From: Leptotrichia hongkongensis
GTDB lineage: Bacteria > Fusobacteriota > Fusobacteriia > Fusobacteriales > Leptotrichiaceae
Assembly: GCF_007990635.1 (NCBI RefSeq)
Contig: NZ_AP019846.1
Location: 248,001 to 312,000, forward strand
DNA length: 64,000 bases
Reading direction: 5' to 3'
The notes beneath the pieces are model-generated. The model searched no databases. It saw nothing but the letters and a program-made list of their open reading frames with translations, and was not told the DNA's origin. Positions 37,993-47,018 of the stretch are shown piece by piece; the stretch's first letter is position 1; the number at the start of each line of letters is the position of its first letter. The translations under genes were made by a program, and so were the position numbers.

Positions 37993-38182
37993 GAAAATAA
38001 AAGAAAAAATATAATATAAAATAGGAAAAACTGTTATTAAACAAAATAATCTAATACTAAATCTTATTAGAAAATAGAATACAATTCAAAATTTACTAGA
38101 TATTAACCTTTTTAATGGGGAATAGTATAAAAATATATTTTATAAAGTTGAATTAATCAAAAATAGAGGGAGAAATTGAGAA

Positions 38183-40552
38183 ATGAGGAAAGATGAGGCA
38201 AAATTTATTACGGAATTTTTGAGTGAGGCTGGGACGAAGGCTGAAAATAACGATTATTTTGGGTATGTTTTGCTGGATAATTATGCGATTTGGGCTGTGG
38301 CGGATGGATTTGATGAGGAAGAAGGGGCAAAAGTTGCGGCAAGGATTGCTGTGGAATCTGCGATTGAATATTTTATGCTACGTCCACGATTTAATTATGA
38401 TGTAATAAAGGAAATGTTGGATTATGCCAATCTGAAAGTTAAGGAAAAACAGGAAGAAACTCAGAAATATTCTCTTATGCACACTTCCCTTTTAATCGTA
38501 ATAAGCAACTATAATTCAATTTTATATGGAAATATCGGAAATACAAGGTTTTATCATATTAGAGGTGGATATATCATTTCTCAAAGCAGAGATGACACGA
38601 TAGCACAGCTTTTGGTGGACGAAGAGGCATTGAATGTATCGGATATGAGATTTCACAGGCAAAGAAATGATTTGCTGCAGGCAATTGGGGATTTTGGGAA
38701 AATTAAGCCAAATATTATAAAAAAACCTGTAGAACTTATGGAAAAAGATGTTTTTTGCTTGACGACTGTAGGATTCTGGGAAAATATTGATGAGCATGAT
38801 ATGGAAAACGACTTTTCCAGATTTGAGGATAAGAAGCAATGGTTAAATTCATTGGAAAAACGGATACTTGCTTCACTTAGGGATAATATCGAAAATTATA
38901 CGATTGCACAGGTAGAAGTAGGTGCTGTAGCAAGTCCAGAGCCGATGGAAAAGGACAAAAGGAAACTTATTAAAAAAATAATACTTGTAATGCTGATTAT
39001 TGTTGTAATTATTTTGTTTGTTGTAATTTGGAATGTGAAAAGGCGAAACGGTATTTTGCAAGCGGCAACACAGTATGAAAAGTTGGCGGATGAGGAGATT
39101 TTAAAGAAAAATTTTAATAATTCAATTGATAATTTGAAACTTGAAATAGGAGAATACGAAAAATTAAAGCCAAAAAGCAGGGGTATAATAGGATTTCTTA
39201 CAAATGCTGAGAAAAAAAGAGCTGATGCAAGTAAGAAAATTGATGAAATAAATAAGAAAATTGGAGAAACTGAGAAGATTAAAAAGGCATTTTCGGATAT
39301 TAATGAGGGAAATGAGATGTTTAACAGCGGAAATTATGACGAAGCAAACGTAAAGTATCAGCAGGCTAAGTATAATCTGAATGACAACAGTTATAAACGG
39401 GATGAACTGAACACGGAAGAGATTTTAACTACATTGGATTCACGAATAAATTCAACTGTGAAATTAAAGGAAGCTAAGGCTTTGGAAACGGCTGGAGATA
39501 CAGCGGTTAATGAAGGAAGCTACAATTTGGCAAAGGTTAGTTATAAAAATGCGGCTGATATGTATTTGGCAAACGGAAGGGCAGATTATGTTTCGCAAGT
39601 TGAGAAAAAGCTGGAGGAAATAACGGATAAGGAAAAAACAGCATATAATGGGGCAATGTTTGCTGAAAATAAAGGGGATTCGCTAGCACAAAGCAATATT
39701 AATTCTTCAAAAGAGGCATATTATCAGGCACGACAGATGTATCAGACGCTTGGAGATACTGTGAAAGTGGGAGAAATTGACAATAAGATACAGGAACTTA
39801 ATTCCCAGCAAAATGCTGATTTGCAGACTGCTAACAATCTCGTTCAGGAAGGGCTTTCGCAAATAACTGCTAATAATCCAGCACAAGCAATAAATATTCT
39901 AACACAGGCTAAAAATATTTATCAGAAAATGAAGGATACGAATAATGCAAATGTTGTGAGTAAATACATAAATCAGGCACAGGAATTTATTAAATTTGAA
40001 AGCCAGAATGCTGAAAAGTTGAAAACACAGGAAATGGAATATTCGGAAAAGTTAAGACAGCAGGAAATTCAGATGCAACAGCAACTGCAAATAAAAGAGG
40101 CTGAGATCAAGGCACAGCAGGAAGAAATGGAGCGGGAGAGGCAAAGGCGTGAAGAAATAACAAGGAAAATGGAAAATGCATCAAATCTGGAAATGCAGGC
40201 TGATCAGTTGGCTATAAACGAAAGATTTGAAGAAAGTATTTCAAAATATGAGGAAACGAAGAAATTTCTTGAAGAAGTAAATGCAGATGGGAATTTTGGA
40301 AATCAAATGTATAAAATTGAAAATTTGAATAAAAAAATTGAAAAAAGTGAGGGATATTTGCTAAAGAAAAAAGCAGAAGATGATTTTAAGAATAAAAAAT
40401 GGAAGGGAGCTGTGGAAAAATTTACGCAGGCAAAGGAAAAGCTGGAAAAAAGCGGTACAAAACAAAACGAAATAGCCGAAATTGAGAAAAAGTTGAAAAA
40501 GTCTGAGAAAAAGGCGAATAAAAAATGGTGGCAGTTTTGGAAAATTTTTTAA
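38183..40552 (+). CDS. Membrane PP2C-type phosphatase with long coiled-coil/TPR-like region
   Basis: 789-residue protein. Residues 1 to about 255 form a PP2C-type phosphatase domain: ENNDYFGY and AVADGFDEEEGAKVAARIA (metal-ligand Asp residues, DG), YGNIGNTRFYHIRGG in place of the usual GDSR block, and RDNIENYTIAQ at the end. A single transmembrane helix (about 264-282) follows. The remaining 500 residues are helical, with repeated units of the form A-x-x-E-G-NY-A-x-x-x-Y (LETAGDTAVNEGSYNLAKVSYKN and similar), a Gln/Glu-rich coiled coil (about 610-665) and a basic tail. It presumably reverses phosphorylation by the kinase at 41939. It opens the second part of the locus; the following gene is 15 bases away. 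Confidence 0.85.
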   Translation: MRKDEAKFITEFLSEAGTKAENNDYFGYVLLDNYAIWAVADGFDEEEGAKVAARIAVESAIEYFMLRPRFNYDVIKEMLDYANLKVKEKQEETQKYSLMHTSLLIVISNYNSILYGNIGNTRFYHIRGGYIISQSRDDTIAQLLVDEEALNVSDMRFHRQRNDLLQAIGDFGKIKPNIIKKPVELMEKDVFCLTTVGFWENIDEHDMENDFSRFEDKKQWLNSLEKRILASLRDNIENYTIAQVEVGAVASPEPMEKDKRKLIKKIILVMLIIVVIILFVVIWNVKRRNGILQAATQYEKLADEEILKKNFNNSIDNLKLEIGEYEKLKPKSRGIIGFLTNAEKKRADASKKIDEINKKIGETEKIKKAFSDINEGNEMFNSGNYDEANVKYQQAKYNLNDNSYKRDELNTEEILTTLDSRINSTVKLKEAKALETAGDTAVNEGSYNLAKVSYKNAADMYLANGRADYVSQVEKKLEEITDKEKTAYNGAMFAENKGDSLAQSNINSSKEAYYQARQMYQTLGDTVKVGEIDNKIQELNSQQNADLQTANNLVQEGLSQITANNPAQAINILTQAKNIYQKMKDTNNANVVSKYINQAQEFIKFESQNAEKLKTQEMEYSEKLRQQEIQMQQQLQIKEAEIKAQQEEMERERQRREEITRKMENASNLEMQADQLAINERFEESISKYEETKKFLEEVNADGNFGNQMYKIENLNKKIEKSEGYLLKKKAEDDFKNKKWKGAVEKFTQAKEKLEKSGTKQNEIAEIEKKLKKSEKKANKKWWQFWKIF

Positions 40553-40567
40553 AAGAAAGGAGGAAAG

Positions 40568-41782
40568 ATGGTAAAAAATATAAAATTAAATACTTTCTTT
40601 TTTAAGGAATATGCACAAATTGCTGAAAAAAATACTTATTCGGCATATATTCCAAATGGAAGCAAGGGAATATGGTGTATTGCTGACCTTGATGAAAAGA
40701 TAGATGAAAAAATGCAGAAAAAGTTAGAAATATTTCAAAAAATTGAAAATAGTAATGTTGAAAATAAGAAAATTGACAAGATAAATTTAGCAAAAATTGG
40801 AGTTCATAAAATTATTGAAAAATATTTGGGAAATAATGAATTTTCTCTAGAAAATATAAAACAGATGATACAATCTTCCATTGATAAAGTGATTTTTGAG
40901 AAAACAAAATTATATAAAGTTCATAAAGTTGAAAAAAATTTTGATTTAAAAAATTTTTATTCGCAAATTGTTATTATTATTGAAAAAAATAATATGATTG
41001 TTGGAAATATGGGGAAAACTGAATTTGTTTTGTATAGGGAAAATAGAATTGTCGAAAAGATAAGTGGTGAGCAAGTCAAAAAAATAAGACTGAAAAAACA
41101 TGATTATTTGCTGGCTGGGAATTCTGAATTTTGGAAAGTTGTTAATGAGAGTGAAATTGAGGAGGTTTATGTTGATAGGAAAAGTAAATTAAATGTCGAG
41201 CAGAATTTAAGTGAACAGATAAAGGCTAGTGAGAAAAAATTGGGAAAAGTGATACCATTTTTGTCGATTTTTGTTGAAGATATTGAAATGGAAAAGAATT
41301 ATAAATTGTTAGAAAAAGAAATTAATGAAAAAAATCAAAAACAGGAAAAAGTTGTAAAATATATATTTTTGGCTGTAATATTTGTGTTTATGCTTTTTTC
41401 TGTGGGAAAAAATATTCAAAAAAGTAATTTTGAAAACAAGAAAAACGAAAATGTCAAAAATGTAATGGCTAAGAAGATTAGTGAAAAATCAAATTTATTG
41501 GAAAATAATTTATATGTAAAAGCAGAAATAGAAAATAATAAAATTGAACAGGGAAATTTAGCAAATGTTAAAGTTGAAGTTAAGAAAACTGCTGGAAATG
41601 AAAATGCAGTTGAAAATCAAAATGTGGAAACAGGGAATAAAGAAATAGAAAAGAACCATGCAAAAAATTTGGAAATTACTCAAAATATTATAGAAACTAA
41701 AGAGAAAAGAGCTAAAAAATTAAATAATTCAAGAATAAAAAGAAAGTTTCTAAAAATAAAAAATATAATAGAAAAAATTTGA
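40568..41782 (+). CDS. Degenerate PP2C-like membrane protein (probable pseudophosphatase)
   Basis: 404-residue protein whose N-terminal 240 residues follow the pattern of the preceding PP2C domain but have lost the metal ligands: the Asp-containing ENNDYF becomes EKNTYS, and VADGFDE becomes IADLDE. The matching strand VGNMGKTEFVLYRENRIV confirms the relationship. A transmembrane helix (about 259-278, YIFLAVIFVFMLFSVG) precedes a Lys/Asn/Glu-rich tail. It is probably catalytically inactive and could act as a regulator or scaffold. The tail may extend through a frameshift into 41779-41982. Ribosome site AGGAGG. Confidence 0.72.
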   Translation: MVKNIKLNTFFFKEYAQIAEKNTYSAYIPNGSKGIWCIADLDEKIDEKMQKKLEIFQKIENSNVENKKIDKINLAKIGVHKIIEKYLGNNEFSLENIKQMIQSSIDKVIFEKTKLYKVHKVEKNFDLKNFYSQIVIIIEKNNMIVGNMGKTEFVLYRENRIVEKISGEQVKKIRLKKHDYLLAGNSEFWKVVNESEIEEVYVDRKSKLNVEQNLSEQIKASEKKLGKVIPFLSIFVEDIEMEKNYKLLEKEINEKNQKQEKVVKYIFLAVIFVFMLFSVGKNIQKSNFENKKNENVKNVMAKKISEKSNLLENNLYVKAEIENNKIEQGNLANVKVEVKKTAGNENAVENQNVETGNKEIEKNHAKNLEITQNIIETKEKRAKKLNNSRIKRKFLKIKNIIEKI

Positions 41783-41982
41783 ATGCAGATAATAGAAATT
41801 TTAAGAAAAATTATAAAGTAAAAAGTAATGGAATCTCACAACTTGAAAAGGAAATTGAGAAAAACTGGGAAGTTCTTGGGCGTGATAGGAACGGGAATAA
41901 TTTTGTGAAAAATAGAGAATTTAAAAGGGAAAATAAGAATGGATTTTTTATTAAAGGGAACAATATTGAATGCGAAGTATAA
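41779..41982 (+). CDS. Short reading frame, possible tail of the preceding gene
   Basis: 67 codons from a TTG with no ribosome site, overlapping the stop of the PP2C-like gene and the start of the kinase gene. Composition (Asn, Lys, Glu, Arg) matches the tail of the upstream protein, so it may be the true C-terminus displaced by a one-base error in the A-rich run around 41755-41775, rather than an independent gene. Not a recognised family. Confidence 0.3.
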   Translation: MNADNRNFKKNYKVKSNGISQLEKEIEKNWEVLGRDRNGNNFVKNREFKRENKNGFFIKGNNIECEV

Positions 41983-42838
41983 AATTTTAAATTATGTAGC
42001 TAAAAGTGATTTTTCCAATATTTATATATGTGAAGATAGACAAGGGGAAAAAGTAATTATTAAAGAATGTTATCCTTCAGAAATTGTTATGAGAAATGAT
42101 AAAGAGGTTTTCACTGAAAAGTACAAGAAGGATTTTGAAAATTTGAAAGGATGTTTTTGGAAAGAAAAATGTATTTTGGAGAAATTTTTGAAAAAATCTA
42201 AAAGGAGGAAACAGAGATTTGTAGATGATGTTGTTAAACTTGTGGATTTTTTTAGTGAAAATGGGACAAATTATATTGTTACTGAATATTTTCGTGCAGT
42301 TACCTTGAAAAAATATATTTTGAAAAATAGGATAAAAAATGGAAAAATGAGGATAAATCATATTTTGGAAATATTTTTTAAAATTGCCGAAGTAGTTTGT
42401 AAAATTCATAAAAAGGGAATTATTCATTGTGATTTGAAGCCTTCTAATATTTTGATTGATATTAGGGGAAATATCAGGATTATTGATTTTGGAGCGAGCT
42501 TGAAAAAGAAAGAAAAAGTTGAGTTTGTTAAGGTTTCGGACGGATATTCGCCGATTGAGATTTATTCAGAGAAAGTAGAGATTGATGAAAGAACGGATGT
42601 TTATTCACTTGCGGCACTTTTATATTTTATGCTTTGTGGAGTGAAAGTGGATGGGGCGATTAAGAGGTTTTATAAGGCTGAACTGGAGTTTGGAAGAGAA
42701 GTTATTTTAGAATTTGAGAAGGTTGGGAAATTTAAGGAAGTGGAAGAAGTTATACAAAAAGGGCTGGAATTTGACAGGCAGAAAAGGTTTGGAAGTGTTA
42801 GGGAAATGATTGAAAAATTGCGAAAAATTTTTGCTTAA
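41939..42838 (+). CDS. Serine/threonine protein kinase, non-RD type
   Basis: 299-residue Hanks-type kinase without a membrane segment or PASTA repeats. Present: the ATP-anchoring Lys42 in VIIKECYPSEIV, catalytic loop HCDLKPSNIL (Asp and Asn kept, but the Arg of HRD replaced by Cys), DFG in IIDFGASLKK, and the P+1 region GYSPIEIYSEK. Unusual: the glycine-rich loop is absent (VAKSDFSNIYIC), and the activation-loop arginine partner is missing, so activity may not need activation-loop phosphorylation. It sits between PP2C-type and Hsp70-like genes. Likely job: phosphorylating threonines read by the two FHA proteins of this locus. Confidence 0.88.
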   Translation: MDFLLKGTILNAKYKILNYVAKSDFSNIYICEDRQGEKVIIKECYPSEIVMRNDKEVFTEKYKKDFENLKGCFWKEKCILEKFLKKSKRRKQRFVDDVVKLVDFFSENGTNYIVTEYFRAVTLKKYILKNRIKNGKMRINHILEIFFKIAEVVCKIHKKGIIHCDLKPSNILIDIRGNIRIIDFGASLKKKEKVEFVKVSDGYSPIEIYSEKVEIDERTDVYSLAALLYFMLCGVKVDGAIKRFYKAELEFGREVILEFEKVGKFKEVEEVIQKGLEFDRQKRFGSVREMIEKLRKIFA

Positions 42839-42841
42839 AAT

Positions 42842-42916
42842 AAAAGCTTTTTAATAGATTTAATTTTATAATGATGAACTGAAATAGTTTCAATAAAATC
42901 TATGTTTATAGCTTTT
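42842..42916 (+). repeat. Two-part hairpin between kinase and Hsp70-like genes
   Basis: AAAAGCT / AGCTTTT outside and ATAGATTT / AAATCTAT inside. The right arm runs into TTTATTTAG. It could be a weak terminator or a processing site inside the locus. Confidence 0.5.
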
Positions 42917-43004
42917 TATTTAGATTTTAAATTAATAAATCAAAACCAAAACTTGAATTTAAAGAAAGTATTCATTATTAATGACTAAAGGGGAAAAGGT
43001 AAAA

Positions 43005-45668
43005 ATGAGATTATTTTATGAAGAGGAATTGCGAAGAAAATCTTATTATGAGATGTATCAGATTGCAATTGAGGAACATTTGGTAAATGTACATGTGGAA
43101 ACGCCCACGAGAGAGGAGCTTATCTCACTTTTGATGAAATATAGGGGAGTCAAGGAAAATTACTGTATTGACAAGTATAATAAAAACGGGCTTGTGAATG
43201 TTCAGGAACTTTTTGATAATAAACTTGGCGAGAGAATTCATCATGAGAATAAGATACGGGTGCCACACAAGATTATTTTATACAAGGAGCTTGATTTGAT
43301 GAGGGAAGACAATTATAAAATTGAGATTCCTGAAAATGTCAGCAGTGCAAATGTCTTTCTTATAAATGCAAATAATTACTTGTGTGGGATTTTCCAGCTG
43401 GAAAAGGATTTGAATAGCAGGAATAAGTATTTTTTAATTAGTAAAAAGGAATTTTTTAGAGTCGAAACGCTGAGAAATAATAAATTTTCATTTTTGTTCT
43501 TTAAAGAAAATGACTTGAAATTTATTCATAAGTTTTATAATTTGAAGGAAAATGAAATGACACCGCTTTATCCATATCAGATGGACTATTATAAAGTTGA
43601 AATTGAAAATTTTGTTGTGAAAAATCTGGAAACTACGAATACGCCACTTTGTATTGATTTTGGAACAGTAAATACGGCTCTTGGGGCATATCTGGATAAA
43701 AATTATGTGAAGGATTTGCCCACTAATGATATTTTGAATGGAAATGTTGTAATAGATGCGATAAATTATGTAAAATTTGATGATGGAGAGAGACATTATC
43801 GTGAGATTTTTCCAACATTAGTTTATGTTGATAATTGTAGCGATGCTAATAATATTAAGTATTCATTTGGGTACGATGTAGTAAGAAAGCTAGAAAGAAA
43901 TGACTATATTGTCAATGGCTCAATTTTTTACAGCTTGAAAAGGTGGGTGCATGAACATAATAAACTTGAGAAAATTAATGATGAGTTTGGAAATATTCTG
44001 TATGTAAAAAGAAAGGATATAATAAAGGCGTACTTAAAATATATTGTGAACCGTGCGGAATATATGTTTAAATGTAAGTTTAAAAAAATTCATGCTTCCA
44101 GCCCTGTAAAATTGAAGGAGCAGTTTTTGACAATGTTTCAGGAAATTTTCATGATGGAAAATAAATTTAATAAAAATCAGAATTCTGAAATTTCTGAAAA
44201 AAATATAATTTCAAGCGAGAAAAATTATGAATATGAAATTATTCGTGAAAATGCTATGGATGAAGCAATTGCAGTGTTGTACAATACAATTGAGATACAG
44301 ATAAGGAAGGGAAAATATAAGGAGAATGAAGAATATAGTGCATTAATTATTGACTGTGGTGGCGGGACGACGGATTTGGCAGCTTGTAAATATGTGATTA
44401 GTAAGGACAAAATTTCATATTATCTGGATATAAGAACGAGCTTTGAAAATGGGGATGAGAATTTTGGTGGAAATGACTTGACTTACAGGATTATGCAGTT
44501 TTTGAAAATTGTACTTGGGGCAAAGTATTCTGAAGATAGGGTTGTTTCTATTAATGATTTGATAAAATATGACAATGATATGATTTACAAGGTAATTGAT
44601 GACAGCGGTGTTGAGAAGATTTTTGAAAATATGAATTTGGAATATGAAAAGTATGAAAATGTAATCCCTACAAAATATTCACAGTTTGAGAATAAAATGA
44701 GTGAGGAATATCAGAAAATACGGAATAACTTTTATATGTTATGGGAAGCCGCTGAAAATCTTAAAAAAGAATTTTTTACATCCGATGGAAGACTGCGGAC
44801 ACGTTTTGATGTGCCTAGAAATTATGAAAAACGGAATGATATTCATATAACGCAGTTGAAAAGCTGGAAAATTCATATTTATAAAAATGGAATATTTACC
44901 ACAATAACAGATTATCCAAGACATATTTTTACGATAAAAGAAATTGAAAAAATCGTAAAAGCTGATATTTACGGAATGCTCAGAAAATTTTTGAATACAT
45001 ATTACAAGGAAGGGCTGCTTTTTGAATATTCATTAATAAAATTAAGCGGACAGTCAACGAAAATCAGTACATTTCAGGAAGTACTAAAGGAATTTGTGCC
45101 GGGAAAGATGATTGAATACAAGGAACTGAGCCATCGTGATGATTACGAGCTAAAACTGAACTGTCTGGATGGAGCTATAAAATATCTGGATTATAAGCGT
45201 TTTGGACATATAGATGTGGAAATTGTGAATGAAGTTCCGCTTGTACCATATTCTGTGTGGGTGGAAAAATACGATGGGGAAAAAGTGGAAATGATACAGA
45301 CTTCACGAAAGGCTGATATTCTGATTGGACAAATTGACAAAAAGATTTCTGCTGAAGAACTAAAAATTTATGTTTATACTGCGGAAGGCGAATTGAAAAA
45401 AGAAATGATTTATAAAAATGAGGATAATTATGAAGAAATGGACGCACAGGAAATTTTGCCTGAATTTACAAATATAATTTCTCAAAATGATACTGATACA
45501 ATTCAAAACAGCACAGTAAGATTTTTTGTTTATACTGATTTGAACAACTGGGGATTTTTTGTCGTTCCAATCCAAAGAAAATCAGATCAGCTTTATCTTG
45601 GACGAAAGGAATATTTCCCTTATGAAGATAATTTAAGTGAAAATTCCTATTTTGACGGAAACCACTAA
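43005..45668 (+). CDS. Divergent Hsp70-like (actin-fold) ATPase
   Basis: 887-residue protein with an Hsp70/actin-type ATPase core behind an N-terminal extension of about 210 residues. Nucleotide motifs: phosphate 1 PLCIDFGTVNTALGAY (about 213), phosphate 2 ALIIDCGGGTTDLAAC (about 446), adenosine LIKLSGQSTKISTF (about 680). A long insertion and an unusual C-terminus replace the canonical DnaK substrate-binding and lid domains. ATG 43005 is preferred because AAGGGGAAAAGG lies just upstream; the ATG at 42981 has no ribosome site. With the J-domain protein encoded at 35835 it may form a dedicated chaperone pair, possibly controlled by the kinase and phosphatase encoded alongside. Substrates are unknown. 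Confidence 0.85.
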   Translation: MRLFYEEELRRKSYYEMYQIAIEEHLVNVHVETPTREELISLLMKYRGVKENYCIDKYNKNGLVNVQELFDNKLGERIHHENKIRVPHKIILYKELDLMREDNYKIEIPENVSSANVFLINANNYLCGIFQLEKDLNSRNKYFLISKKEFFRVETLRNNKFSFLFFKENDLKFIHKFYNLKENEMTPLYPYQMDYYKVEIENFVVKNLETTNTPLCIDFGTVNTALGAYLDKNYVKDLPTNDILNGNVVIDAINYVKFDDGERHYREIFPTLVYVDNCSDANNIKYSFGYDVVRKLERNDYIVNGSIFYSLKRWVHEHNKLEKINDEFGNILYVKRKDIIKAYLKYIVNRAEYMFKCKFKKIHASSPVKLKEQFLTMFQEIFMMENKFNKNQNSEISEKNIISSEKNYEYEIIRENAMDEAIAVLYNTIEIQIRKGKYKENEEYSALIIDCGGGTTDLAACKYVISKDKISYYLDIRTSFENGDENFGGNDLTYRIMQFLKIVLGAKYSEDRVVSINDLIKYDNDMIYKVIDDSGVEKIFENMNLEYEKYENVIPTKYSQFENKMSEEYQKIRNNFYMLWEAAENLKKEFFTSDGRLRTRFDVPRNYEKRNDIHITQLKSWKIHIYKNGIFTTITDYPRHIFTIKEIEKIVKADIYGMLRKFLNTYYKEGLLFEYSLIKLSGQSTKISTFQEVLKEFVPGKMIEYKELSHRDDYELKLNCLDGAIKYLDYKRFGHIDVEIVNEVPLVPYSVWVEKYDGEKVEMIQTSRKADILIGQIDKKISAEELKIYVYTAEGELKKEMIYKNEDNYEEMDAQEILPEFTNIISQNDTDTIQNSTVRFFVYTDLNNWGFFVVPIQRKSDQLYLGRKEYFPYEDNLSENSYFDGNH

Positions 45669-45683
45669 AAAAGGAAGAGAAAT

Positions 45684-46943
45684 TTGAGAAAAAAAGATGA
45701 GATAATTTGGATAATGCCCGTAATTTTTATTTTTATTATTCTTTTTATGATAAAATTCTGTACTCCCAAAATTAATCAGAAATATGTTATTGAAAAAATA
45801 ACACGTGAAAATCTTGAACTTTTTGTGGACATGAAAGGAACTGTTGTTGCACATAATATTACTAAAATTGGACTGGATGTGAATTTATCCATTGATGATG
45901 TTTATTACAAAGCTGGAGATTTTGTAAAAAAGGGCGATGTAATAGTGAAATTTAGCGATTATCAGAAAAATAGATTGAATGAAAAACGTATGTTATTAGT
46001 GATTAAAAATCGGGAATTACGAAATTTGAAAAAACAAAAGGAATTGGGAGCTGATGTTAGTCAGAAAATTCAGGAATTACGTGGAGAAATATCAGGATTG
46101 GAAATTGAAATTAAAGATGAAATGAGAAATACAAGATTGGTTCAGAGAAGTGTAAGAAGTCCATTTGACGCTTATATTGCGAAAATTAATGCAGTGAAAG
46201 GTGGAATTACAAATAAAAATGAGCCTATTTTGATTCTTGCTAAAAGGAAAGATTTAAAAATAGTTAGTGAAAGCGTGAAAAGTGATAAAGTTAAAAATCT
46301 GAAAATTGGGAATGTGGCTAAAATTAATATTTTTAGGAGAGAAAATAAAAAGATTGGGGAAGAGAAATCGCTTGAAGAATTAGTTGAAATTAAAAATGAT
46401 AAGAATAAGGAAATTTTGCGAGATAAGGATAAAGTAAAAGAGAATTCAGATTTATTTTCTGAAAAAAAAGTTATTGAAGCAGAATTAATTAAGATTAATA
46501 AAATTGGGGATATGAATATGTTTGAGTTTTTGCCAACATTATTTAAGGATTTGTTTTTAAACGAGCAAGTGGATATTCGTGTGATTTATAAGAAAAAAGA
46601 GAATATTCTAGCTGTTCCTAAAAAGGCTGTTATTTTTAAAAATCAGAAAAGTTATATTTATTTGATTGATAAGAATAATTTGGTTAAAGAAAAGGAAGTG
46701 TTTATTGGGATGAATAACGGAGAGAAAATTGAAATTTTTGGAATGGATATTGGAGAAGGAATGGAGATTATTGGGAATCCTGATGATAAAATTGGGAATA
46801 ATGTGATTGTGGAACGAAGGAATATTAAGGATGAGGAAATTGAAAAGAGGAAAAAATTGGAAAGGTTAGAGAGGGAAAATGAAAAGCTGGGGAATAGAAT
46901 GGATGAGAATGAGAGGGAGATTATCAGACTGAAAAGAAAATAA
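45684..46943 (+). CDS. HlyD-like periplasmic adaptor / membrane-fusion protein
   Basis: 419-residue protein with one N-terminal transmembrane helix (about 9-28), a barrel-sandwich/lipoyl-like domain (FVDMKGTVVAHNITKIGLDV, YKAGDFVKKGDVIVKFSDYQ), a helical hairpin (about 95-145), the return strand VRSPFDAYIAKINAVKGG, a beta-barrel region with a charged insertion, and a C-terminal Lys/Glu coiled coil. This is the order of RND/ABC adaptor proteins, but no transporter or outer-membrane channel gene is adjacent. It starts at TTG, with AAGGAAGAG upstream, 15 bases after the Hsp70-like gene. As last gene of the locus, it may link the phospho-signalling/chaperone system to the envelope. Confidence 0.75.
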   Translation: MRKKDEIIWIMPVIFIFIILFMIKFCTPKINQKYVIEKITRENLELFVDMKGTVVAHNITKIGLDVNLSIDDVYYKAGDFVKKGDVIVKFSDYQKNRLNEKRMLLVIKNRELRNLKKQKELGADVSQKIQELRGEISGLEIEIKDEMRNTRLVQRSVRSPFDAYIAKINAVKGGITNKNEPILILAKRKDLKIVSESVKSDKVKNLKIGNVAKINIFRRENKKIGEEKSLEELVEIKNDKNKEILRDKDKVKENSDLFSEKKVIEAELIKINKIGDMNMFEFLPTLFKDLFLNEQVDIRVIYKKKENILAVPKKAVIFKNQKSYIYLIDKNNLVKEKEVFIGMNNGEKIEIFGMDIGEGMEIIGNPDDKIGNNVIVERRNIKDEEIEKRKKLERLERENEKLGNRMDENEREIIRLKRK

Positions 46944-46968
46944 AATCAGGATGTTTTTATCCTGATTT
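46943..46968 (+). terminator. Terminator of the 35.8-46.9 kb locus
   Basis: Perfect 10-bp stem AAATCAGGAT / ATCCTGATTT with loop GTTTTT, starting at the stop codon of the adaptor gene. Confidence 0.85.
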
Positions 46969-47018
46969 CCAGCTATATTTTTTAAATTTGTGAAAAATAA
47001 AAGAAAAAGTTTTTAATT

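Noticed and set aside
42077-42427. 116-codon minus-strand reading frame opposite the kinase gene
   Set aside because: Phe/Ile/Asn-rich translation of an AT-rich antisense strand inside a clear kinase domain.
35835-46943. Type VI secretion accessory locus
   Set aside because: FHA, PP2C and kinase genes fit, but no Hcp, VgrG, TssB/C, ClpV or TssM-like gene is present.
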